NCBI GenBank assembly: GCA_029259655.1
Contig: JAJDET010000366.1
Span: 1 to 64,000 of the forward strand
Direction of reading: 5' to 3'
Length of the DNA stretch: 64,000 nucleotides
From: Planctomycetota bacterium
Lineage (GTDB): Bacteria > Planctomycetota > UBA1135 > GCA-002686595
Shown here: positions 1 to 7,922 of the stretch, one piece after another
How the letters are laid out: each line of letters starts with the position of its first letter
Numbering within the stretch: the first letter of the stretch is position 1
The notes under the pieces: model-generated
Databases searched by the model: none
What the model saw: the letters and a program-made list of their open reading frames with translations, nothing else
What the model was told of the DNA's origin: nothing
Made by a program: the position numbers and the translations under genes

Positions 1-1023
1 CGCAGGCTGGCGGAGACCGAGGAGTCGACGGTCGATGCCGCGCTCGCCGTCGGGTTCGAGAGCACGTCGGCCTTCCACGAGAACTTCAACCGGATCCAGC
101 ACCTCCGGCCCGGTGAGTACCGGGCACTCGCGCGCAAGGACGCGTTCGTGCTGCGCCTCCCGGAGGACTACCGCCCGCAGGAGATGCTCGCCTACGTCGG
201 GCGAGACGAGGAGAGCGAGACCGAACGGCGCAACGGTTCGAGGTTCGCCAAGGCGCTCACGCTCGACGGGCGCCCGGCGGTGCTCGAGCTCGAGATCGCG
301 CGAGGCCGCGCGCGCTGCCGTGTGGATTCCGGCGCCGCGCCGTCCTCGAGAGCCATGAGTCGCGCGCACCGGGTCGCGCTTCACATGCTCGGCCTGCAGA
401 CCGATCCCGGTCCGTTCGAGCGCCGGATTCGACGCGTCGCCGGAGCGTCTCGACTGGTGCGCGGTCGTCTCGGACTGCGCGTTCCGCTCACGGCGGACCC
501 CTTCGAGGGCCTCGTGTGGGCCGTCGTCGGTCAGCAGGTGAACCTCGCGTTCGCGATGACCGTCCGGCGCCGGTTGATCGCCCTGGCTTCGCGACGCGGT
601 CGCGCGGGAATGCGGCCGCACCCCACCCCGGCCGAGGTGGCGCGGCTCGAACCCTCCGACTTGCTGGCGTTGCAGTTCTCGAACCGCAAGGCGGAGTACC
701 TGATCGACCTCTCCCGGGCCGTGCGTTCCCACGAGCTCCCGCTCGACGAGCTCGCCCGAGGCTCCGCGACGCGGGCGGAGCGAACGCTCTCTGGCTTCCG
801 GGGCGTCGGCCCCTGGTCGGCCAACTACGTGATGATGCGGGGGTTCGGGTTCGCCGACTGCCTGCCGGTCGGGGACTCCGGGCTGGTCGCCTCGCTCCAG
901 GAATTCTTCGGGCTCGACCGACGTCCGGACGCCGACGAAACGCGGGAATGCATGCAACCGTTTCGCCCCTGGCGAAGTCTGGCTTGCCTCCACTTCTGGA
1001 AACGTCTCGGAGATCCCACATGA
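1..1023 (+). CDS. AraC-type HTH / AlkA DNA-3-methyladenine glycosylase fusion (5' end missing)
   Basis: The reading frame is open from base 1, so the gene begins outside the window. The first 40 residues seen (RRLAETEESTVDAALAVGF, then an FHENFNR block and LRPGEYR) are the second half of an AraC-family helix-turn-helix, as in Ada. They are followed by an AlkA-type glycosylase domain: the N-terminal beta part, then the helix-hairpin-helix (FRGVGPWSANY, about 815-850) and an Asp in PVGDSGL about 20 residues later, the position of the catalytic Asp of AlkA. The enzyme is expected to remove alkylated bases from DNA, with the HTH giving alkylation-dependent regulation. The ATG of ogt overlaps its TGA stop, so the two are co-transcribed as an adaptive-response pair. 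The zinc/methyl-acceptor part of Ada, if present, would lie upstream of the window. Confidence 0.9.
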   Translation, partial: RRLAETEESTVDAALAVGFESTSAFHENFNRIQHLRPGEYRALARKDAFVLRLPEDYRPQEMLAYVGRDEESETERRNGSRFAKALTLDGRPAVLELEIARGRARCRVDSGAAPSSRAMSRAHRVALHMLGLQTDPGPFERRIRRVAGASRLVRGRLGLRVPLTADPFEGLVWAVVGQQVNLAFAMTVRRRLIALASRRGRAGMRPHPTPAEVARLEPSDLLALQFSNRKAEYLIDLSRAVRSHELPLDELARGSATRAERTLSGFRGVGPWSANYVMMRGFGFADCLPVGDSGLVASLQEFFGLDRRPDADETRECMQPFRPWRSLACLHFWKRLGDPT

Positions 1024-1553
1024 AGCTCTCGACCCACCAGTTCTCCTCCCCGGCGGGGAAGCTCCTCGCCGCCGTCGACTCGGAGCGGGCGCTCGTGCGC
1101 CTCGAGTTCGTCGGTGAGGACTCTCGCGAGCTCCTGGAGCAGAACCTCGAGGACCACGGTCACGACGTCCGCTCGAACCGCGCGGCCTGCGCCGAGGTCG
1201 AGCGTCAGCTCCGCCAGTACTTCCGCGGAGAGCGCCGCGAGTTCGAGCTCGACCTGGCTCCGGAGGGCACGGATTTCCAGCACAGCGTCTGGGATGCCGT
1301 CGAGGGGGTTTCCTTCGGACGAACGGCGACCTACGCGGAGATCGCGCGCCGCGTCGGGTCCCCGCGCGCAGTCCGTGCGGTCGGCCGCTGCAACGCGACC
1401 AACCCGATCGTCATCGTCGTGCCTTGCCACCGCATCGTCGGGTCCGACGGGAGCCTGACGGGATACGGCGGAGGGCTCGCGGTGAAGCAAGCCCTCCTCG
1501 AGCTCGAGGGGGTCGACTACTCGACGCGGATCGTCTCGAAGTCCCCGTCGTAG
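1020..1553 (+). CDS. ogt: methylated-DNA--[protein]-cysteine S-methyltransferase
   Basis: A 177-residue suicide repair protein that transfers the methyl group from O6-methylguanine to its own cysteine. The active-site block VPCHRIV (Cys136) and the helix-turn-helix region with the preceding Asn-rich strand (CNATNPIVIV) are intact, and the length is typical of Ogt/MGMT. The ATG start overlaps the stop of the upstream AraC-AlkA gene as ATGA, so translation is probably coupled. Its 3' end overlaps the 3' end of the convergent minus-strand gene by 37 bp. There is no N-terminal Ada domain. Family assignment is secure; regulation by the upstream AraC module is inference. Confidence 0.95.
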   Translation: MKLSTHQFSSPAGKLLAAVDSERALVRLEFVGEDSRELLEQNLEDHGHDVRSNRAACAEVERQLRQYFRGERREFELDLAPEGTDFQHSVWDAVEGVSFGRTATYAEIARRVGSPRAVRAVGRCNATNPIVIVVPCHRIVGSDGSLTGYGGGLAVKQALLELEGVDYSTRIVSKSPS

Positions 1554-3370
1554 ACCATTCCGATCAGCGCGTCCTCGGGGACGGGGATCAGCGACCGCAG
1601 GACGAGGTGGTAGTCGCGCACGGCCACGACCTCCATGAGCGGGTAGATACTCGACTCGAACACCGTGAAGTCGAGGACCTGGCCCTCGTAGGCGTTGAGG
1701 TACAGCCGGTGGTCGAAGGCGAAGAAGAGATCGTCCTGGACCAGCGAGAACACGACGTGCTGCTCGGAATCGGAGGTCACGCTCACGACCCCGTCCTTGT
1801 CGCGGAAGTCGACCAGCTCCATCCGCGCCCGTGTGACGAACGGTCCGAAAGAGGTGGCTCCGACGGAGGCCTCGACCGGTTCGAGGACGGGCGCGAGCAC
1901 CGAGAGCGCTCCGGCACTGTCCACGAACGCCTGGAGGTAGCCGTCGCGTTGCCTCACCGCGAAGTGGACCTCGCGCGCGAGAGGATCGGCAGCGACCGGC
2001 GATCCCTGTGCCATCAACGTGGCCTGGAGCGTGAGGTTGTCGACCGCATTGAGCTCGACGTGACTGGTGCCGTTGTCGTGCGAGACCAGCGAGACCCTGT
2101 AGGTCCACTTGCTGTTCTGCGGTCTGAGAGCGATGTCGACGCTGGAGCCGGGCGTCATGCCCAGCATGTCTCCGATCACGGCGACGGTGGGCTCCTCGAA
2201 GAGAATGCTGGACAGAACGAACTCGCTGTCCTCGGTGATCTCCAGCGCGCCCGCGACGACGTTTCCGCTGCCGCGTGAGGGCGTCAGCGGCCCGAGGGTG
2301 CCATCCTCGAAGACGACGGTCTCCGCGCGATCGTTGGCAGCCTCGAAGTTGCCGTAGACGTCGTGCATCAACTGTCGCGCGATCCCCGTGAAGGTCATGG
2401 CCTTCGTCTCGGGAACGAACTTCGTGGGGAAGGGATACCAACCGCGAATGTTGAAGTCGTCGGGACTGCCGCCGGCCGCGCGGTACTTGCGCAGCGCGTC
2501 GCGGGAGTTCATCTGATAGACCTCTTCCGAGGTGATCCCGCCGATGTTGTCGTTTACGAACCAGCCGAAGCGCATCCCGTAGGTGCGCTGGACGGCTCGC
2601 TCCACCGCCGCGAGCTTGTCCCACCCTCCCGGGGTCTCCTCGTTGTACGTGTAGGGAGAGTCCGCGAGGAAGGACTCCAGCTCGTGTCCCCGCGATTCCA
2701 GGATCGGGAAGACCGTGTCGAACAGGTCCGAGAGGCGACCATAGTTGGCGACACCCCACGTCGGGTAGCCTTGGACCTCGTAGTGCGGAACCGGTTCGAT
2801 CAGTGCGAACTCGAGGTTGGGGTAGTGCGCCTTGACCTCGTCCAGGTAGTCGGCCAGCTCGTGGGCCGCCACGTCCCAGGGCATGCCCATGTCCCGCAGG
2901 ACGTGCGAGAAGGGTGAGTCCAGGACCACGACGTCGATCTGGCCGCCGAGTCGCACCCAGCGCGCGAACGCGGACAGCTCCTTCTTGGCGCGCTTCTCGC
3001 CCGTGAGGTGCCACAGCGCGGGAGACGAGCCCGGGAAGTCGCGCAACCCTCCGGCCTCCACGGCGACGCCGATCTCGGCGTCGGCGAACATGACCGCCGC
3101 ATCGGTCAGCGTCGCATCGTCCAGGTAGCCGGGGTTCGACGGCTTCGGCAACCAGGAGTGCATGTGGAACTCGAAGAACTGGGCCTGGTTCTGGATCCAC
3201 GTCCAGGAGTCCGGATCCTCGAACAGTTTCTTGTACTCCGGGATCCCGCCGCTGTAGGAAGGCCCGATGAAGAACCGCTTGGGGTTCTGGGCGAAGGCGG
3301 TTCCTGCGAGTGTAATGCCGAGGACCGCGGCGCCGGCGAGGCGCGCGGTGGTCTGAACCAATCTGGCCAT
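1517..3370 (-). CDS. secreted protein of unknown function
   Basis: I do not recognise the family. The 617-residue product starts with a clear Sec signal peptide (MARLVQTTARLAGAAVLGI..., cleavage after AFA). The ATG at 3370 was chosen because GGAGGAG lies about 10 bases upstream and the signal peptide begins there; an upstream in-frame ATG would add 27 residues of non-signal sequence. The first 400 residues alternate hydrophobic strands and acidic or aromatic segments (for example VVVLDSPFSHVL, FALIEPVPHY, RFGWFVNDNIGG, NIRGWYPFPT), which resembles a TIM-barrel glycosidase-like fold; the last 250 are beta-rich. No catalytic motif could be named. Monocistronic, divergent from the DyP peroxidase gene. 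It could be an exported carbohydrate-active enzyme, but that is a guess from texture. Confidence 0.8.
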   Translation of the reverse strand: MARLVQTTARLAGAAVLGITLAGTAFAQNPKRFFIGPSYSGGIPEYKKLFEDPDSWTWIQNQAQFFEFHMHSWLPKPSNPGYLDDATLTDAAVMFADAEIGVAVEAGGLRDFPGSSPALWHLTGEKRAKKELSAFARWVRLGGQIDVVVLDSPFSHVLRDMGMPWDVAAHELADYLDEVKAHYPNLEFALIEPVPHYEVQGYPTWGVANYGRLSDLFDTVFPILESRGHELESFLADSPYTYNEETPGGWDKLAAVERAVQRTYGMRFGWFVNDNIGGITSEEVYQMNSRDALRKYRAAGGSPDDFNIRGWYPFPTKFVPETKAMTFTGIARQLMHDVYGNFEAANDRAETVVFEDGTLGPLTPSRGSGNVVAGALEITEDSEFVLSSILFEEPTVAVIGDMLGMTPGSSVDIALRPQNSKWTYRVSLVSHDNGTSHVELNAVDNLTLQATLMAQGSPVAADPLAREVHFAVRQRDGYLQAFVDSAGALSVLAPVLEPVEASVGATSFGPFVTRARMELVDFRDKDGVVSVTSDSEQHVVFSLVQDDLFFAFDHRLYLNAYEGQVLDFTVFESSIYPLMEVVAVRDYHLVLRSLIPVPEDALIGMVYDGDFETIRVE

Positions 3371-3689
3371 GGGGGGGGTCTCCTCCGCTGAATCGGGAGG
3401 GTTGGCGGTCTCGTCTGGTGGCTCTCTAGGTGGGACGTCTCGTGCGAGCACCGGTTGCCGTCCGAGTGGCCGGAAAGGGGACGATCAGAACCGTGTCGGT
3501 CCATTGTTTTGGCAAGCCCCGGATTCGTCAACGGGGCCCGTCCGAACAAGACGACGAGAGCCTGTGAGGGGGACGGAAAGGGGGGTATTCGCCCCCGGCA
3601 CCGAACCTCCAGCGCACATGAGAGAGACCGGAGAACGGGCTCTTCCGACCGGGACCTGGCGGGAACCGCGATCGCTACAATCCCGCGCC
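3371..3689. other. divergent intergenic region without a gene
   Basis: This 319-bp gap separates the start of the secreted-protein gene (minus) from the DyP start (plus), so it must hold promoters for both. I saw no convincing coding frame. It has two small inverted repeats: GCCCCG at 3516-3521 with CGGGGC at 3532-3537, and GGGGG at 3581-3585 with CCCCC at 3592-3596. Neither is followed by a T-run, so they are not obvious terminators. No good -35/-10 pair could be assigned. Confidence 0.5.
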
Positions 3690-4613
3690 ATGCCCGCGAA
3701 CCAACCCGGAATCCTCCTCGACCCGACGCCGGCACCGATGTTCCTCGTGCTCCGGGCGGGGGAATCGGAAGACGCCCTCCGAACCACGGCGCGGGTGGTC
3801 TCCGCGCTCCCCGAGTGGACGGCCGAGATCGACATGCTCGGTGGCGGTCGCGGAACGCTGAGGGCGACGGTCGCCTTCGGAGCGGAGTTCTGGAAGAGGA
3901 TCGCCGGAGACTCTCCGAAGCGGCTCGCACCGCTCGAGCCGCTCGACGGTCCCGGCGGGCGCGCAGTCGCCACGGGCGGGGACGTCTTCGTCCACTTGCA
4001 CTCGGAGAGACGCGACCTCTCGATCGAGGTGGCGCTGCGCCTCCTGGCCGAGCTCGACGACGCCGCGGAGGTCGTCGAGGAAGTGCAGGGCTTCCGCTAC
4101 CTGGACTCTCGGGATCTGACCGGTTTCATCGACGGTACGGAGAATCCCGGAGCCGACGAACGTGCCGACGTGGCCCTCGTCGGGGACGAGGACCCCGAGT
4201 TCGCGGGCGGGAGCTACGTGCTCGCCCAGCGCTACGTGCACAACATGCGCTACTGGGGTCGGCTCTCCCGGGAAGAGCAGGAAGGCGCGATCGGGCGCAT
4301 GAAGGCGGACAGCGAGGAGCTTCCGGACGACGTCCGGCCGGCGACCGCGCACGTCAGCCGCGTGGTGATCGAGGAGGACGGGCGCGAGCTCGAGATCGTC
4401 CGCCACAGCTCGCCCTACGCCGACACGTCCGAGCAGGGGCTCTTCTTCGTCGCCTACTGCCGCACCCCGGTGACCTTCCACAAGATGCTCGCGCGGATGT
4501 TCGGCACGAGCGGGGACGGCCTCCACGACCGCTTGATGGACTTCACCGAGGCCGTCTCGGGGGCGCTGTTCTTCGCGCCCTCGGAGGAGCGGCTGGCAGC
4601 GCTGGGTGAGTAG
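3690..4613 (+). CDS. Dyp-type haem peroxidase (YfeX-like)
   Basis: A 307-residue dye-decolourising peroxidase. The family signature GFIDGTENP is present at residues 145-153, with the distal-side catalytic Asp at 148. The expected proximal haem ligand is His221 in TAHVSRV, and Arg238 in EIVRHS matches the conserved distal Arg. Length and the SEQGLFFVAYCRTP C-terminal block fit the YfeX/P-type subgroup, which is cytoplasmic and has no Tat signal; none is seen here. The ATG at 3690 was chosen because homology begins there and the upstream part of the open frame is intergenic in character. No encapsulin gene or encapsulin-targeting tail is visible nearby. Role: peroxide-dependent oxidation of haem-like or aromatic substrates. 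Confidence 0.93.
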   Translation: MPANQPGILLDPTPAPMFLVLRAGESEDALRTTARVVSALPEWTAEIDMLGGGRGTLRATVAFGAEFWKRIAGDSPKRLAPLEPLDGPGGRAVATGGDVFVHLHSERRDLSIEVALRLLAELDDAAEVVEEVQGFRYLDSRDLTGFIDGTENPGADERADVALVGDEDPEFAGGSYVLAQRYVHNMRYWGRLSREEQEGAIGRMKADSEELPDDVRPATAHVSRVVIEEDGRELEIVRHSSPYADTSEQGLFFVAYCRTPVTFHKMLARMFGTSGDGLHDRLMDFTEAVSGALFFAPSEERLAALGE

Positions 4614-4680
4614 AGCCTGCCGCGGAGCCGCGCGGGAAGCATCCGTCCCGGGGGGCAGTTGAGTTAGTCTGGACGTTCCT

Positions 4681-5820
4681 GTGCCGCCCACCTCCCGAGC
4701 CGCCGTCGTCCTCCTGGGGATCCTGACCACGATCTTGATCGGGTGGGTGCTGCACGTGGGGGCCGGCATCCTCCAGCCGCTGGTGATCGCGCTCCTGCTC
4801 GCCAGCATGCTGCAGCCGGTGGTCCGGTTCCTCGGCCGGCACCACATCCCGCCGCCGGTGACGGTGATCCTCATCGTCACCCTCATCTTCCTGGGCGTCG
4901 CGCGCGTCGGGCTCCTGCTCCAGGCCAACGTCCAGTGGCTCTTCAGCCAGGGCCAGCGCGAGAGCCGCGTCGAGGACGTCGACCCGCTGTCCCCGGATCA
5001 ACAGGAGCTCGCGCAGCAGTTCGACTGGGACGTGTTCCTGGACCGCTTCCAGGCCTGGATGGTCGAGCGCGAGTTCCCGGATCTGTTCACGGAGGTCGCC
5101 AGCAACTGGCTCCGCGACTTCGACGTCGACGCCTTCACGACCGGCATCATCGGCGGCGGGCTCGACTTCATGACGGGCCTGCTCCTGGTCGTGATCTACA
5201 TGCTGTTCATCTTCGCGGAGCAGGCCGTCTTCCGGCGGAAGATCCTCTCCATCTTCGAAGGGCGGCGAGAGGACGCGCGAACCGTGCTGGACACGATCGG
5301 GCGCGGCATCCAGCGGTATCTCGGCGTGAAGACGATCACGTCGCTGGCAACGGGAGCCATCTGCTACGCCGTGCTGGTTTCTCTCAGCGTGCCCTATGCG
5401 ATCCTGCTCGGCGTCCTCACGTTCGCGTTCAACTACATCCCCACGTTCGGGAGCATCATCGCGGGAGGCCTGGCGACCTTCGTCGCGATCGTCACGGTGC
5501 CCGAGCCCGGCCTCGCGACACCCGTGATCGTCGTGATCACCTATCTCGCGGTGAACCTGACGCTCGGGAGCTACGTCGAGCCCAAGATCCTCGGCCGCGA
5601 GCTCAACCTGTCTCCGCTCGTCGTGATCATCTCGGTCGTCGTGTGGGCGGGACTCTGGGGAGCCGTGGGGACCTTCCTCGCCGTTCCGCTGACGGCCGCG
5701 CTCCAGATCATCCTCGCCAGCAACGAGAACACGCGTCCGATCGCGGTGATGCTCTCGAGCGGCCCGCCGAAGGAGCGGAAGCCGCCGAAGAAGCCACCGA
5801 AGTCGGCCACGGCGGCCTGA
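4681..5820 (+). CDS. AI-2E family transporter (TqsA/PerM-like permease)
   Basis: A 379-residue polytopic membrane protein with the family layout: two N-terminal helices (about 8-50), a third helix near 60-80, a soluble segment (about 90-155), and a C-terminal block of five or so helices with the typical PYAILLGVLTFAFNYIP and VEPKILGRELNLSPLVVI stretches. The protein ends in a Lys/Pro-rich tail (KERKPPKKPPKSATAA). Start codon is GTG at 4681. Members are variously linked to autoinducer-2 export, sodium/proton antiport or osmotic stress; the substrate cannot be deduced here. It follows the DyP gene on the same strand after 67 bp. Confidence 0.9.
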   Translation: MPPTSRAAVVLLGILTTILIGWVLHVGAGILQPLVIALLLASMLQPVVRFLGRHHIPPPVTVILIVTLIFLGVARVGLLLQANVQWLFSQGQRESRVEDVDPLSPDQQELAQQFDWDVFLDRFQAWMVEREFPDLFTEVASNWLRDFDVDAFTTGIIGGGLDFMTGLLLVVIYMLFIFAEQAVFRRKILSIFEGRREDARTVLDTIGRGIQRYLGVKTITSLATGAICYAVLVSLSVPYAILLGVLTFAFNYIPTFGSIIAGGLATFVAIVTVPEPGLATPVIVVITYLAVNLTLGSYVEPKILGRELNLSPLVVIISVVVWAGLWGAVGTFLAVPLTAALQIILASNENTRPIAVMLSSGPPKERKPPKKPPKSATAA

Positions 5821-5823
5821 CGC

Positions 5824-6474
5824 TCAGTCCGCGACCTTGATCCCGTTCTCGTAACGACCCGACCGCTCGGGGTCCGGACTGCCGTCGTCCTTCCAGGCCT
5901 GCCAGACCCCCACTCTCGGCGGGCCGTTCGCGGGGCCCTCGGCTTGCTTCTGGCCGTTGCGGAACCAGAGTGTCCTGTGGACGGCGACGTCGTCCTCGAA
6001 GACCTCCTCCCGCTTCTTGTTGCCGTTCTCGAACCAGGTGGTCGTCGTCCCGACCTGCGTCCCCAGGTCGAACTCGACGCTCACGCGCGGCTTGCCGTCC
6101 GGGTACCACTCCTCCCAGAGACCGTCCCGCTTCCCCTGGTCGAAGTGCCCGGTGCTGGCGTGCACGCCGCTGGCGAACCAGTGAGCCCAGAGACCGTGCG
6201 GCTGCCCGTACCGGTAGGACTGAATCGTCCGCACGTCGCCGTTCTCGAACCAGGTCGTCCACTCGGCGTGGCGCCGCCCCTCGCGGTAGACGCCGAGCGA
6301 TTTCCGATTGCCGTTCTCCCACCAGGTGGTCCAGGCGCCTTCCGGCACCTCGTCGCGGTAGCGGATCACGGACCAGAGCTGATCGCCCCCGGCGTAGTGA
6401 ATCCGTCGGACCTCGTCTCCGCAGCCGGCGAGCAAGAAGGCGGGCAGGAGGGCGAAGAGGAGAATGCGGCGCAT
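5824..6474 (-). CDS. lipoprotein with MORN-variant (YwqK-type) repeats
   Basis: A 216-residue product with a lipoprotein signal (LLPAFLLAGC, lipid Cys about residue 18) followed by about seven tandem repeats of the form GxWxxWxENGxxxxxxxYxxGxxx (WTTWWENGN, WTTWFENGD, WAHWFASG, WEEWYPDG, TTTWFENGN, TLWFRNGQ, WQAWKDDG). These are the MORN_2/YwqK-like repeats; members are often called toxin-antitoxin YwqK antitoxins, but no toxin partner is seen here. The ATG overlaps the stop of the upstream sulfatase gene (TGATG), which indicates translational coupling. A periplasmic scaffold or binding role is inferred; nothing catalytic is visible. Confidence 0.88.
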   Translation of the reverse strand: MRRILLFALLPAFLLAGCGDEVRRIHYAGGDQLWSVIRYRDEVPEGAWTTWWENGNRKSLGVYREGRRHAEWTTWFENGDVRTIQSYRYGQPHGLWAHWFASGVHASTGHFDQGKRDGLWEEWYPDGKPRVSVEFDLGTQVGTTTTWFENGNKKREEVFEDDVAVHRTLWFRNGQKQAEGPANGPPRVGVWQAWKDDGSPDPERSGRYENGIKVAD

Positions 6475-7835
6475 CACTCCTCCTCCTCGTCGTCGTCGCC
6501 GAGGTACCCCAGGTCCTTCATCTGGTCGAGCTGCGTCGGCGTGAGCTCGAGCTCTCCCGAGTGCTCGTAGAGCCGACTGCGTTCCTGAGCCTTCGCGATC
6601 ACGCCCCGGAGCTCCTGCTTGAGATCCGCTACCACCTCCGGAAACTCGTCCGCGACGTCCCTCGACTCGGCGGGATCGCTCCCGAGGTCGTAGAGCTCCA
6701 CGTCACCCTCGATCGAGTCGACGATCAGCTTCCACCGTCCGCGCAGGATGCAGTCGAGCGAGTTCTGCTCCGAGAGGCGGGTCTCCGCCACGGCGGAGCG
6801 CTCCGCTCCGGGTCGACCCTCGAGGAGCGGTCCCAGGCTCATGCCCTCGATGTCGGCGGGAGAGACGAGGGGCGGGACGCGTTCGAGGATGGTCGGGAAG
6901 ACGTCCACCATGCTCACCAGGTCGTCCACACGCCGCGGTTCGACGCCGGGCACACGCACGACGAGCGGCACGCGGACGAGCTCGCCGTAGAGACTGTGGC
7001 CGTGGCGCAGCGCTCCGTGGTCGAGGAACTCCTCGCCGTGGTCGGAGAAGAAGACGACGATCGTGTCCTCGGCCAGCCCGAGCCGTTCGAGCGAGTCGAG
7101 CACGCGGCCGATGTGGCGATCCGTGAAGGTGATCTCGCCGTCGTAGAGATCGAGCTCCGTGAAGGTGATCTCGCCGTCGAGCTCGGTCGTCCCGAACTGC
7201 TCCGAGATGCCCGCGTGGGGCATGTAGGCTTCGTGGGGATCGAAGTAGTGCAGCCACATGAGCCAGGGAACGCCGTCGGCGGCGGCCGCCTTCTGCTCGA
7301 GGAAACGAATCCCGCGCTCGGAGACGATCTCCGAGGTGACCGTCCTCCTCTGGTCCGCGACGGTGTGGCTGAAGTCGCCGTCGAAGTGGATGAAGCCCTG
7401 CTGCAGGCCATAACGCCGGACCAGGAAGACATGGCTCGTCACCGCCATCGTGTCGTAGCCGGCGTCCCGCAGGATCTCGGGGAACGTCAGGAACGAGGAG
7501 TCCAGGCGTGAGTTGAAGGTCCAGCAACCGTGCGTCGACGTGTAGTAGGAGGTCAACACCGACGCGAGACCGGGCAGGGTCCAGGACGAAGAAGCCTGCG
7601 CGTTGTCGAAGACCACTGCCCCGCGGGCCCAGCGATCGAGATTCGGCGTCGTCGGGCGCTCGTACCCGTAGATGCCCATGTGGTCCGCACGCAGCGTGTC
7701 CACGCTGACGAGCAGGACGTTGGGCGGCGAGCCCTCGTAGCGGGGCCGGAACTCCCGATCGCGCCGCACGAACCAGGTCGCCAGCGCCAGGGCCGTGATC
7801 GCGACGATCAGGCCGATGAGGTTCCTGCCCACCAT
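6474..7835 (-). CDS. membrane-anchored sulfatase-like hydrolase (alkaline phosphatase superfamily)
   Basis: A 453-residue protein with one N-terminal membrane helix (about 5-23) and a sulfatase-fold domain outside the membrane. Metal-site residues are recognisable: VSVDTLRADH (Asp46, Asp51) near the N-terminus and FFSDHGEEF further on. At the nucleophile position the sequence is SSWTLPGLASVL, so Thr86 replaces the Cys/Ser of C/S-x-P-S-R sulfatases and no formylglycine can form. It may therefore be a phosphodiesterase, a phosphotransferase or an atypical sulfatase. A 12-codon block encoding DGEITFTELDLY is partly duplicated (see findings). The C-terminus ends in an acidic tail (DDDEEEE). It lies 87 bp downstream of the sigma-factor fusion and overlaps the lipoprotein gene. 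Confidence 0.9.
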   Translation of the reverse strand: MVGRNLIGLIVAITALALATWFVRRDREFRPRYEGSPPNVLLVSVDTLRADHMGIYGYERPTTPNLDRWARGAVVFDNAQASSSWTLPGLASVLTSYYTSTHGCWTFNSRLDSSFLTFPEILRDAGYDTMAVTSHVFLVRRYGLQQGFIHFDGDFSHTVADQRRTVTSEIVSERGIRFLEQKAAAADGVPWLMWLHYFDPHEAYMPHAGISEQFGTTELDGEITFTELDLYDGEITFTDRHIGRVLDSLERLGLAEDTIVVFFSDHGEEFLDHGALRHGHSLYGELVRVPLVVRVPGVEPRRVDDLVSMVDVFPTILERVPPLVSPADIEGMSLGPLLEGRPGAERSAVAETRLSEQNSLDCILRGRWKLIVDSIEGDVELYDLGSDPAESRDVADEFPEVVADLKQELRGVIAKAQERSRLYEHSGELELTPTQLDQMKDLGYLGDDDEEEE

Positions 7836-7922
7836 GGGCCGAGGATGTTAGGTGGGCACGCGGACGGCCGCAATCGATGGCGGATCGGGTGGAGACCGAC
7901 GCCCCGCCTCGAACCACCGGTC

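Noticed and set aside
3577-3600. GGGGG/CCCCC hairpin as a terminator
   Set aside because: The stem is only 5 bp, no T-run follows, and it lies in a divergent promoter region.
5824-6474. Toxin-antitoxin system suggested by the YwqK-type name
   Set aside because: The neighbour is a sulfatase-like enzyme, not a toxin, and the protein is a lipoprotein; the antitoxin label of this repeat family does not prove function.
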